A stretch of 64,000 nt of DNA from Lithobates sylvaticus (lineage: Eukaryota; Chordata; Amphibia; Anura; Ranidae), in contig CM053033.1 in assembly GCA_028564925.1 (NCBI GenBank), positions 209,526,678 to 209,590,677 on the forward strand, written 5' to 3'. Below the pieces are notes generated by a model that did not search any database, had not been told where the DNA came from, and saw only the letters and a program-made list of their open reading frames with translations. The translations under genes and the position numbers were made by a program. Within the stretch, counting starts at the first letter, position 1; each line of letters begins with the position of its first letter. Shown in pieces: positions 54,668 through 64,000 of this stretch.

Positions 54668-55122
54668 TACAGCTCAGATAGCAAGCAATTGAGCTACAAG
54701 TTTGAAAAGGACTTGTTAAGCCATTGTTAGACTTGCCAGGCTTTCCAAGTTTGTTGCACAATTGCAGCAAGTCCGCATTGCATGACTCCTGATCAATGAT
54801 CTTTGCAAACAATCTGCAAGTGTGCTGCAAGTTCTGGTTCAGTTATGTTCTGCAATAGTCATCCCACCACAGGGGGTCACTGTGGCTGAATTTTCATGCT
54901 GTAGACTTGCAGAACTCTTGCTGTAGACTCACCACTGCAAATTTTCTCTTGATAGAGACTTGCCACGTAAATTTGCTACAATTTGTAAAAGTGTCAGCTA
55001 GACCTTGTGCCTCCAGTGCTCTACAAGTGTACAACTTGCCAGTGAAAATGTACAGAAAGTTAACACTTACAATTCAACACTGACATAAAGTTGTGGCAAG
55101 TTATCCTTGCTATCTGGGAGGG
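54668..55122. mobile_element. Repeat with CAGATAGCAAG ends, inverted and diverged copy
   Basis: Starts cagatagcaagcaattgagc and ends ttatccttgctatctggg. The interior matches 38245-38636 in reverse complement (aatagtcatcccaccacagg, tcactgtggctgaattttca), but with many changes, so it is older or from another subfamily. Confidence 0.75.
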
Positions 55123-55265
55123 GGTTTGGAAAAACAAAAAACTGCTGTGTCAGGGCATATGACAGACAGCATCATATAAGGAATTTTTATATTTTTCCTG
55201 TAGTTGTACATTATTTTAATCTCATTCACATACATATGTAAAACTAAATTGCATGCTTAAAATTC
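55123..55265. other. Short spacer
   Basis: No feature seen. Confidence 0.4.
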
Positions 55266-56535
55266 ACTTAAAGTGGTGTTGCACACAAAAAAAAAAATCA
55301 TTAAAATTCCTAAAAAAAAAAAATTGGATTTTTTTTTTAACTCACCTCTAAATGCCTGTTGCTAGGGGGTCCCTTGTAGTCTGCCTCCTTCGGTGCCTGG
55401 GCTGGTGACATCACTTCCCCTCGGTGCAGGAAGGGCTCCCTCCCTCCTGTCAGTCATCTGGGACCAGGGGCAGACTGACAACTCATGGGCCCCCCGGGCA
55501 ATAGGAGATTATGGGGCCCCCACGCAATAGAAGATTATGGGGCCCCCAGGCAATAGATTATGGGGCAACACAGTATACACACACACATACAGTATACACA
55601 CACAGACACACAATATACACACACGGAATACACATGCACACACTAAAAAGGTACTAGAGAGGCGGGGCCACTCTAATCTTGGGATTTCTTAAAAAACACA
55701 GATTTTTACATACTGTCCCTGGTTTTATTGAGGCTGGCAAACCTGATGGGGCCCCTTAGTGGCATGGGGCCTTCGGGTAGTCCCCAAATGCCCAAATGGT
55801 CAGTCCGCCCTTGTCAGTCCGCCCCTGTCAATCAAGGCGAGCGGCACCACTCGTGCATGCGCAGTGGGTGCCCGGCTGTGAAGCCACAGCTGGGTGCCCA
55901 CAGTTAGAATGCCGACGCCACCGAGAAGAGGGGGGAACGAGCGGGGCTTCATTCCCCCGCATCGCTGGACCCTGGAACAGGTAAGTGTCCAATTATTAAA
56001 AGTCAGCAGCTGCAGTATTTGTAGCTGCTGACTTTAAATTTTTTTTTTTATTTTTTAAGGGGAACTCCTCTTTAAAGAGGTGTATCCATTAAAAAAAAAA
56101 ATTAAAAGTCAGCAGCTACAAATACTGCAGCTGCTGACTTTAAATAATCGGACACTTACCTGTTCCAGGGTCCAGCAATGCGGGGGGGGTCGAAGCTCCA
56201 CTCGCCCCCCGACCTGCTCAGCGGCGCCGGCATTGCAACTGTGGGCACCCGGCTTCACAGCCGGGCACCCACTGCGCAAGCCGCAAGCAGCGCCGTGCGC
56301 CGTGATTGGCCGCACAGTCATCTGGGACGCTTGACAGGTCCCAGATGACTGGGGAGCCCTTCCTGCGCCAAGGGGAAGTGATGTCACCAGCCCAGGCACC
56401 GAAGGAGGCAGACTACGAGGGACCCCCTAGCAACAGGCATTTAGAGGTATGTAAAAAAAAAATTTCCAATAATTTTTTTTTTTTTTAGGAATTTTAAGCA
56501 ATTTTATTTTTTTAGGGGGAGACACCACTTTAAGT
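55266..56535. mobile_element. Fold-back element with roughly 470-bp arms
   Basis: Left end acttaaagtggtgttgcac; right end gacaccactttaagt. The arms mirror each other through tgcctgttgctagggggtcc / ggaccccctagcaacaggca, ggtgacatcacttcccctcg / aggggaagtgatgtcaccag, cagtgggtgcccggctgtga and ggaacaggtaagtgtcc / ggacacttacctgttcc. The centre lies near 56070. The left arm is longer because of the insertion at 55468-55826. Superfamily unknown. Confidence 0.85.
55468..55826. mobile_element. Insertion in the left arm, ends aggggcagactgac / gtcagtccgcccct
   Basis: The right arm of the fold-back lacks this segment. Its ends are inverted repeats (ggggcagactgac at 55468, gtcagtccgcccct at about 55813-55826; gtcagtccgcccttgtcagt shows a small terminal duplication). 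Inside are repeats of ttatggggcccccaggcaat and a (ac)n-rich run at 55576-55640. Confidence 0.75.
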
Positions 56536-56576
56536 CCTCTATGCTGCAAAGTAAATACAGTTTTTTGCATACCTCT

Positions 56577-57153
56577 TGTTAGGTTTCCTGTATTGTCCTC
56601 TGCATCAGCCCCTCTTTCCCTCAACTGGACTTTGACGGTCAATGGAAAACTCTCGCCCTTTTCCCCCCTTGACTGTCCGGACAGGCAAAAAAGACACCAT
56701 ACATTGTGTGTGGTTGAAAAAAGAATACTTTTACTTCCCGCTTCACAGAGCATATACAATAATCAAAAAGGGGAAGAACGCAATTAAACAACCAATCACA
56801 TTCAAGCATTTAAGCATTTTGTTATACAATTCAATATTGATCTGCAAGATTCATAATATTTCTTCCTTCAGACTCAACATCATATTTAATCTAAAAATGT
56901 CTCACGCAATATATGTCCTTGATAAGGTTCCCAGTATGTTTTGGTATACAGAAGCACAAAACAGTAAATTTGTTATGGGAAGTAGACTTGTTATTAGAAG
57001 TAAACTTGTTATGAGAATTAAACTTGTTATGAGAAGGTGTGAGTGTGAGATAAACAGAGTTACAGTGAGTTTCTACAGAAAAACTGAAAAACATCTTTGT
57101 ACAATACTATTAAATCTTAAAGGGTAACTCTACACTTCCCACGTTTCCTTACA
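56577..57153 (-). repeat. 3' LTR of the retroviral fossil
   Basis: On the minus strand it begins tgtaaggaaacgtgggaagt, right after a polypurine tract (aaaggaggga, about 57155-57164), and ends ggaaacctaaca. Both are canonical TG...CA LTR ends; length is 577 bp. The matching 5' LTR is not present in full in this window. Confidence 0.75.
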
Positions 57154-57195
57154 ATCCCTCCTTTGATCATAGGAGACTTAAAAAGTCTCCGCTGA

Positions 57196-58315
57196 TCACT
57201 CATTGTACCACCTATATCCTGCCTTGAACATGGTCATGGCTGTTTCAGACTTATCAACTGGGTTCTTTGATTTTGCTACTTTACTTATCAGGCAGAACAC
57301 CAATTTGATTGTCACATAAATGGCTAGAGCTAAAATAAGTATCATGAGAAGTATCATACCCGCTTTCTTAAAGAAATTCATAATGTTTTCCCAAATAGAA
57401 CCGAACCATCCTCCTACACCTGAAAAGGGATTCCATGAGTGGCATTCATGCATGAATCCATTAACATCCCAAATCCATCTACCTTTGTGAGGGCATTGTA
57501 TACGCCTACCCCACTGAAGGATGCAAAGATTTTGTCCCACCAAGTGGTTAATTCCCTCTTGTGTCTGCCAAATTCAAGGTGACCGTGGGCAGGTTTCATG
57601 GACACAAGTGTGTCTGACCCTGTGGTCCCCATTAGAGGGATCATTTCCACAATAGTACACCAACCTGAAGTTTTTCTTTCCATAGGGTAAGGGACGGTGG
57701 TATGGCACCATAGTCCACAACAGACCATCCATCCGTGGGGAACATGAGGGGCTTGAACCACTTTGGGGGGGGCTAAGTCTTGACCTTAATCCCACTAAAC
57801 ACATCCAATCCCCCAAAGAGGGAATGCTATCTCCACCTTGACTTATCCAGGGGCTGTCCATGTGTGTGCTATTTATCCATTCAGTAACCTGTGGATTGTT
57901 GGATCCCCTTACACATTTACATATGTCATATAGGGACATGTTACCTATTCTTTCATCAGGGTTCAGGATATAAAAAGTACCTAAACCATGGGAGTGGTGT
58001 TTATAACAGGGACTTCCTGGGTGGTATTTAGTAACTGCTCTAGGGTGATAGGCCTTCCAACCATAGGGACTAAATGTCGGCCTGTGGATAAGTGTGACTC
58101 CTTTCCATGCATGCTGCTCTGGCATTCACTACAACAGTACCCTCCCCCATCCCGCATGAGGAGTTTAGCCAACACCCAAAAAATAAGAGCACGAATACAG
58201 TGATGGTCATTACAATTTAAAAAAGAAACTGTCCAGGTGGTGCATTTTCTTGGCTCACGGGGAGAGTCTGTGGTCAAAATGGGGGGGTTAAGGGGTTTTG
58301 TGAGAGGGGGCATGG
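57196..58315 (-). pseudogene. Retroviral env remains
   Basis: Envelope glycoprotein remnant lying between integrase and LTR. Recognisable parts are a surface-subunit stretch rich in Cys and Trp (around 57574-58313), a basic RHKR-type region near 57545 where the two subunits would be separated, and near 57200-57430 a hydrophobic membrane anchor (MILLMILILALAIYVTIKLV) followed by a short Lys-rich tail. It is broken in several places. Family assignment beyond gamma/epsilon-like is not possible by eye. Confidence 0.8.
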
Positions 58316-59124
58316 GGCAATAGTGGCTGAGTCTCTTCTTGTACAGTTGTTGGTGGGGGCTCCTCCATTTCCTTTCCTGTCTCCTTTATCTGTGGGCTCT
58401 TCTTCAACCTTGATGCATGGATCCATTGTGGGCTTTGATCCGTCAGTATTGTTGTCCTGGAGACCTTGAGGACTTCAAATGGACCTTGGAAGACGGGGCC
58501 TGGTAGTTTGCGGACTGCAAGTTGTTTGATCAGTACTTTATCCCCCGGGACGAAAGGATGTGTTGGTTCTGTGGAAAGAGGAAGAAAGGTGACAGCAACC
58601 TTGTCATAAGTTTCAGCAGGGCTACTTACCAGATATTTCACATGCTCTTCCTGTAAGGAATATAAGTTAGATTCCTCGCCTATCTTAGGGGCTCTTTGAG
58701 CAGGTCTTCCCATAAGGATCTCAAAAGGGGGGCAGTCCTGTCCTAGCATGGGGGGTGGTTCTTATCTGGGGTGGGCCTTTTTCAATTTGTCTTTAATGTT
58801 TCTATTCATTCTCTCCACTACTCCTGCACTCTGGGGGTGATAGGGATGTGGAGCTCCCATTGTATCCCTAGAACTCTCACTAACTCTTTGGTAAGTTTTG
58901 CTGTAAAAGCGGGCCCTTGGTCAGAGTATATGGTAGCTGGCAGACCAAACCTGCTAATCCAATGATTGACCAAACACCTGGTAGCTATCCCTGCGATCTC
59001 TCCTGTTACGGGAATAACTTCCGGCCATGAGGAAAATGGCAAAATGGCGTATTATTACGCAAAGATATTTGATATTACCTTTCTGTTTGGGCATGTGTGT
59101 CAAATCAAACTGTAAGTCTTTTAA
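58290..59124 (-). pseudogene. Retroviral integrase remains, main part
   Basis: The remnant of pol. Visible parts are catalytic-core sequence (FGLPATIYSDQGPAFTAKLT), the stretch around RPAQRAPKIGEESNLYSLQE, and the C-terminal domain with FVPGDKVLIKQLAVRKLPGP followed by the GPF segment and WIHASRLKKSP. It lies between env and the inserted TTAA element. Broken; no function. Confidence 0.85.
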
Positions 59125-60128
59125 CCACTTCAGCCCCGGACCAATTGGCAGCCAAAGGACCAGGCCCCTTTTTGCGATTCGGCACTGCGTTGCTTTAACT
59201 GACAATTGCGCGGTTGTGCGACGTCGCTCCAAAACAAAATTGGCGTCCTTTTTTTCCCACAAATAGAGCTTTCTTTTGGTGGTATTTGATCGCCCCTGCG
59301 GTTTTTATTTTTTGCGCTATAAACAAAAATAGAGCGACAATTTTGAAAAAAAATATTTTTTGCTTTTTGCTATAATAAATATCCCCAAAAAATATATAAA
59401 AAAAATGTTTTTCCTCAGTTTCGGCCGATACGTATTCTTCTACATATTTTTGGTGAAAAAATCGCAATTAGCGATTATTGATTGGTTTGCGCAAAAGTTA
59501 TAGCGTTTACAAAATAGGGGATAGTTTTATAGCATTTTTATTAATATTTTTTTTTTACTAGTAATGGCGGCGATCAGCGATTTTTATTGTAACTGCGACA
59601 TTATGGCGGACACATCGGACATTTTTGACACATTTTTGGGACCATTGTCATTTATACAGCAATCAATGCTATTTAAATGCATTGATTCCTGTATAAATGA
59701 CAGTTGTAGTGAAGGGGTTAACCACTAGGGGGAGGGGAGGGGTTATGGGCTGTGACGTGTGTGTTTTTTTACATAAGGGGGCGGGGCTGACGTCTGACGT
59801 CATTGATCGGCTTTCCCGATGACCGGGAACAGCCAATCAATGACAGGCAGAGTAGGAAGCGCGGGGTGAGGTTTGTTTACACATACCTCTCCCTGTTCTT
59901 CAGCTCCGTGACCCGATCGCGGGACACCAGCGGCGATCGGGTCTGCTGGTCCCGCGGCCGGGGTCACGGAGCTCCCGACTGGGTCACGAGCACGCCGCTG
60001 TCGGCGCGCCGCTGGCGGCGCGCACGCGACCCACGGGCAGGCATTTAAAGGATCACGTACAGGTATGTGGTTTTGCCTGCCCGTGCCATTCTGCACACGT
60101 ATATGTGCATGAGGCGGTCGGGAAGCGG
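59125..60128 (-). mobile_element. TTAA-bounded transposon, copy 4, inside the retroviral fossil
   Basis: Lies between TTAA 59121-59124 and TTAA 60129-60132, in opposite orientation to copies 1-3. On the minus strand it starts ccgcttcccgaccgcctcat and ends with ggtccggggctgaagtgg. It carries all family blocks, including agaatacgtatcggcc and aaaagaaagctctatttgtg. Being nested in pol, it is younger than the retroviral insertion. Confidence 0.92.
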
Positions 60129-60132
60129 TTAA

Positions 60133-60660
60133 TGGGCCTATGTGTCCCTGAACATTATTCTGGACACAAGTTAAGCAAGTTGCTGTAGGGGTTTCTTACC
60201 TATGTGCCCGGGACCATGGAGATAAGATAAAATCAAAGGAGCTACTGTTTCTGGAATACCTATGATCCCCTCCTTGTTTGACCACAAGCTGTCCGGGTTG
60301 TGTGTCAAACCATGTGACTCCCAACAGGTCATGTCAGACAATTCTTCTGGCTCGGGCTGGGAAACTTGGGGACAAAAAATCTGTAGAAAACAATTGTAGG
60401 GTTGATTGCCTCCTCAGCAGCAATTTTGGCTGCTCTGACCCTTAAGTTGTTTCCCTTAGTAGTATCAGATTTGTCATAGGAATGACCTATTACTTTTATG
60501 ACATTAATAATTTTTTTTTTTTTTTTTTGAGGGTAAATGGAGTGCACTTAATAAATCCTCTACCCAGACTTGATTTGAGATTTGCTTATTATCTGCTGTC
60601 TTGTACCCAGGGGCCCAAAAGACCCCAAAAGTGTATCTATTGTCAGTGTAAATGTTTACT
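60133..60660 (-). pseudogene. Retroviral RNase H and start of integrase, remains
   Basis: RNase H signature VNIYTDNRYTFGVFWAPGYK and, further on, VIGHSYDKSDTTKGNNLRVR followed by AAKIAAEEA, the usual end of the domain. It borders the terminal inverted sequence at 60665-60688. A long A-tract (T-run on the plus strand, about 60511-60528) interrupts it. Broken. Confidence 0.85.
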
Positions 60661-60693
60661 TTTTGAGGACAATACAGGGAACCTAACACCTCT

Positions 60694-61344
60694 GACTCTT
60701 CATAGCATATCTCAGTCTATGTTATACCAAGTATGCTCACATCTGTACAGTAATCAAGCTATAATAGGCAATGTACACAGTTCATGATACCAGCACACAT
60801 CTAAGCTGTACATATTAAGCTAATTAACCTCCCGTCTCCTTCTGATAAGAACTGGCCATTATCATTGACACCTCCATGGAATTTCAATTAGGAGATGGAG
60901 GAACGTTACCTGCATATCTCACAATCGATATTTGAACACGCATATTAGTGACAGCTCCATCTGGGGACATTATGAAGGTTCATACAGAAGCAGCAATGAT
61001 TAAAGCTAGAGGAAGAGAAAAACGTCTTGTCAGAGGCAGCATTGGAAAAGTTCCTGTGTGTATTGGTGCAAATGGAAACACGAGTTAAAATGGGACACTG
61101 GAGAAAACAAATACAAAAATATCTATAAAAATATCACTGTCAGGGCACGAGCGATACAAGAGTTGAAGATACTCTACGGTTTATCCAAATATTTCATTTT
61201 CAGTAGTGTACTGTGTTTTTCTCCCTTTTGGGTTTTGAAACTTTCTTTTGATTGAGCCCAACCAACTAAAGTCACATTCTTACGAAAACACAATATGAGA
61301 GCAGCACCTATAATTGTACATCCACAAAAAAAGTATTTTTTATA
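60694..61344. other. Right flank of the retroviral fossil, no recognised feature
   Basis: AT-rich, apparently non-repetitive DNA. No domain in the short frames. Confidence 0.45.
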
Positions 61345-61678
61345 TCCACCTGACTTGCGCAGTCATGTGACACTGTACCCAAACAAAATCTGTTGTTTTT
61401 TCGCGCAAATAAAGCTTTCTTTTGGTGCCATTTGATCACCACTGCATTTTTTATTTTTTTTGCGCTATAAACAAAAAAAGACAATTTTAAAATAAAAACA
61501 AAACAATATTTTTTTACTTTCTACTAAAAAACACATCTAATAAAAAATATAAAATGGAATTTTTCATAAATTTAGGCCGATTTGTATACTGCTACATGTT
61601 TTTGGCAAAAAATCCCAATAAGCTTATATTGATTGGTTTACATTTTTTTTTATACTAGTAATGGAGGCGATCAGTGAC
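61345..61678 (-). mobile_element. TTAA-family transposon, diverged fragment
   Basis: Minus-orientation piece with tcgcgcaaataaagctttct, tttggtgccatttgatcacc, ttgcgctataaacaaaaaaa, taggccgatttgtatactgc and tactagtaatggaggcgatc, matching copy 4 in order. Both ends are missing. The right side is cut by the MITE that starts at 61682. It is more diverged than the other copies. Confidence 0.8.
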
Positions 61679-61681
61679 TTA

Positions 61682-62100
61682 TGTCGCGTACACACGACTG
61701 GACTTTTAGACGGACTAGGACCGACGGTCTTCCCGATGGACTTTCGGCGGAGTTCCAACAGACTTTACAAATGAACGGACTTGGCCACACACAATCACAC
61801 CAAAGTCGAACGGATTCGAACGTGATGGCGTACGACCGGACTAGAATAAGGAAGTTCATAGCCAGTAGCCAATAGCTGCCCATGCGTTGGTTTTTGTCCA
61901 TCGGACTAGCATACACACGAACGGATTTCTCAATAGGAACTGGGTCCTGCGGAATTCCGGGCCGAAAAATTTGAAACGTGTTCTATTTCTAAGGTCCGTC
62001 AGATTTTTGGACAGCAAAGGTCCAATGGAGCCCACACATGATCGAATTGTCCGACGGATTCGTTCCGTCGGACCTTTGCTGTTGAAAAGTCTGGTCGTGT
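61682..62100. mobile_element. Harbinger-like MITE, copy 16 (right end frayed)
   Basis: Starts tgtcgcgtacacacgactgg after TTA (61679-61681), the ACGACTGGAC subtype of copies 10 and 14. It includes gaagttcatagccagtagcc. The last recognisable bases are ctggtcgtgtgctg; the ..GGCA end and its target duplication are not intact. Confidence 0.82.
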
Positions 62101-62524
62101 GCTGTGCCTCCTGCCCTCCTGTGTAAAGTAGGACAGAGAGGGGTGGGGGAAGATGTGAAAGGGGCTGAGGACATTAGGGTTAAGGAGGGTATTGTGACCT
62201 TCACTTAAAGCGGAAGTTCCATTTTTGGGTGGAACTCCGCTTTAAATCAATTGGTTAAGGTTCTCCTTTAACATGTATACAGTTTAACAATTGTACATGT
62301 GGTGGCTGCATTTTCACCTGTTGATCCTGCCAGTAAGTCTAATATTTTTTAACAAACCAAGCTGTCCTTCAAAAGCGGCAGTTAAAGGTTTGAGACCAAT
62401 ATGCATTATGCTGCAGCAGTCCAACGTTGGTTCTAAGCCCCAGAACTGAGCAATCACATGACCACTGATTGCTCATTTGTAGGGTCTGCTCAGAGCAGAG
62501 AGCGGAGGGCAGAGCACTACACTT
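62101..62524. other. Stretch with a short palindrome
   Basis: 62206-62246 is a hairpin: ttaaagcggaagttccattt pairs with ggtggaactccgctttaaat. The same agcggagttccaccc motif opens the fragment at 28139. Nothing else recognised. Confidence 0.5.
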
Positions 62525-63005
62525 TGTGGTGTACACAATACACAATACAGTGCAGCCATAGTACAGTTGCTAATACAGTGCAGGCGGTGTACACTGTATC
62601 TAATACAGTGTGTACAGTTTCTACTACACTTCTGGTGGTGTACACAGTACACAATACAGTTACAGTGCAGCCATAGTACAATTTCTAATACAGTGCAGGC
62701 GGAGTACCCAGTATCTAATACAGTGTGTAAAGTTTCTACAACACTTCTGGTGGTGTATACAATACAGTGCAGCCGTTGTACAGTTGCTAATACAGTGCAG
62801 GCGGTGTACACAGTATCTAATACAGTGTATACAGTTTCTACTACACTTCTGGTGGTGTACACAATACAGTGCAGCCCTAGTACAGTTTCTAATACAGTGC
62901 AGGCGGTGTACACAGTATCTAATACAGTGTATACAGTTTCTACTACACTTCTGGTGGTGTACACAATACAGTGCAGCCCTAGTACAGTGCAGACGGTGTA
63001 CACAG
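62525..63005 (+). repeat. Roughly 102-bp tandem repeat, about 4.5 units
   Basis: Units begin tggtggtgtacacaatacag and continue tgcagccctagtacagtttc, then gcaggcggtgtacacagtat and gtatacagtttctactacac. Starts lie near 62525, 62631, 62749, 62851 and 62953. The first two units are longer by an inner repeat. The last two full units are almost identical. Long Tyr/Cys/Thr frames in several registers on both strands (62473-63053) are artefacts. Confidence 0.9.
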
Positions 63006-63059
63006 ATGAAGATTATCTATGCTGACTATACTATTCCTCCTCAATCTTGTTGATGCTAG

Positions 63060-63986
63060 CTTCCAACAATATTTTTGGTTTAGGGCACCACCCCACCAAC
63101 AGGGGCATTTAATTACAATTTTTGATATAATATTTCACAGCAGAGCCTGTTCCTGCGCCCAACAAGAGTATCTGTGAGTATCTGTGAGGGCTTACAGTGT
63201 TGTGGCACCACCACCAAATGCCCAATTTTTCTGCCCCTGTTTAACAGGGGCATGTCATTACAATTTTTGATATAATATTTCACAGCAGGGGCCATTCCTG
63301 CACCCAACTGTGAGGGCTTACAATGTTCTGGTACCACCAACACCTAAGACCCAATTTCCTGCAGAGTATATAGGGCAGGCCGTATAGTATATAGTGCCTG
63401 GGGGACCCCCACATCATTTTTTTTTTATTTGTGTGTGGGGTTCCCCTTAATGTCCCTACCAGACCTGAAGGGCCTGGTATGAATTTTGGGGGTAACATCC
63501 ACAAATTAATTTTTTTGGTATTTTTGGTATTTTTATCTATATTGCCAGGATCCGACAATACATTACAGCCGCGAGCAGTTTTAAATGACATTTTTTCCTT
63601 TAGAAATTTCATTTTGCTGTGGCACTGTTATAAACATGGGAAAGATGCGCTACTTTACAGGCATACTAAGGACATCCCCCAGGCACGATATTTAAAGGAA
63701 TATTTAATTTTTATTGTTTCGCTTTAAGCATTATTAAAATCACTGCTCCCAAAAAAACTTGTTTTAAAAAAAAAATTTGCATGGATACATGTCCCCTGGG
63801 GCAGGACCTGGGTCCCCCAACATGTTTTATGGCAATAACTTGCATATAAGCCTTTAAAATTAGCACCTTTTTTTTTTTACGTTCGTGTCCTATAGACTTT
63901 AACGGTGTTTGCGTGTTCAAACTAATTTTTTGCCTGTTCGCATGTTATGCTGCGAACCGAACCCCGGGGTGTTTGGCTCATCCCTA
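63060..63986 (+). mobile_element. TAGGGATGAGC hAT family, large right-hand fragment
   Basis: Ends gtgtttggctcatcccta, as at 28740-29066 and 52470-53369. From 63400 on it parallels the complete copy (gtggggttccccttaatgtc, tcacaggcatac-like tttacaggcatactaaggac, cccctggggcaggacctggg). 63104-63362 holds two tandem copies of a roughly 130-bp block (ttacaatttttgatataata, then atttcacagcag). The left terminus is not seen, so the start is approximate. Confidence 0.75.
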
Positions 63987-64000
63987 AACAAGAATATCAC

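Larger units (their letters stand above)
56577..60688 (-). mobile_element. Broken class I (gamma/epsilon-like) endogenous retrovirus
   Basis: A fossil on the minus strand. Going from high to low coordinates the parts are RNase H, integrase, env and a 3' LTR; I see no gag, protease or reverse transcriptase in this window. The integrase tail has a GPY/F-type segment (GPVFQGPFEVLKVSRTTILT), which points to the gamma/epsilon group. The ends (56577-56600 and 60665-60688) are inverted copies of one another at 23 of 24 positions, and 5-bp cctct lies on both sides (56572-56576, 60689-60693). A TTAA element (59125-60128) lies within it. It is broken in about ten places, so it is old and inert. Confidence 0.88.

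Noticed and set aside
56577-60688. Ginger or Polinton-type DNA transposon, because of the terminal inverted repeats and short duplication
   Set aside because: The presence of env, RNase H, a polypurine tract and an LTR-like 577-bp end argues for a retrovirus. Capture by a DNA transposon remains a minor alternative.
62473-63053. Long Tyr/Cys/Thr/Val frames on both strands
   Set aside because: Readings of the 102-bp tandem repeat, whose length is divisible by three, so frames stay open for several units.

Overview
This is a stretch of a large, repeat-rich vertebrate genome, most likely a ranoid (true) frog. That call rests on memory of the repeat families present: palindromic MITEs ending in GTACACACGGTCGGA, elements starting GGCCCCTTTCACAC, hAT relics starting TAGGGATGAGC, and roughly 0.9-1.0 kb elements bounded by TTAA. 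No host protein-coding exon, rRNA or tRNA gene could be supported. Nearly all open frames lie inside transposons or tandem repeats. The window is best read as an archive of nested mobile elements, many dated relative to one another by exact target-site duplications (TSDs).

Layout. 1-3.8 kb: a Harbinger-like MITE, a minisatellite hit by two more copies and by a mariner with a broken transposase. 4-8.2 kb: further MITEs, a hAT element carrying a minisatellite (5491-6030) and a first TTAA element. 8.3-10.6 kb: a fold-back Tc1 relic whose right arm holds a Harbinger-like MITE and a TTAA element, with empty sites readable from the left arm. 12.0-13.6 kb: a hAT element filled with a higher-order 20-bp satellite. 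16.7-20 kb: a TTAA element and a 61-bp satellite. 20.6-22.5 kb: a full-length but dead Tc1 element with two later insertions. 23-30 kb: more relics, including a 1.7-kb hAT with a retroposon inside it. 30.8-52.2 kb: a 9-10 kb block present twice in direct orientation on either side of a 500-N gap and a giant palindrome. 52.4-56.5 kb: hAT, MITE, Tc1 and fold-back elements. 56.6-60.7 kb: a broken class I endogenous retrovirus on the minus strand (RNase H, integrase, env, LTR), itself split by a TTAA element. 60.7-64 kb: MITE, tandem repeat and hAT fragments.

The most informative points are these. (1) The duplicated block abuts the gap and differs by only about 1% plus clean presence/absence of single transposons. 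It may be an unmerged second haplotype rather than a real tandem duplication. (2) The retroviral fossil has inverted copies of one LTR terminus at both ends, flanked by a 5-bp duplication. (3) Exact empty sites show TTAA and TAA targeting by two abundant families. (4) Several non-autonomous DNA transposons carry private minisatellites.

Limits: all comparisons were made by eye. Family names beyond superfamily level are not claimed, and stretches marked as unrecognised may hold repeats I do not know.
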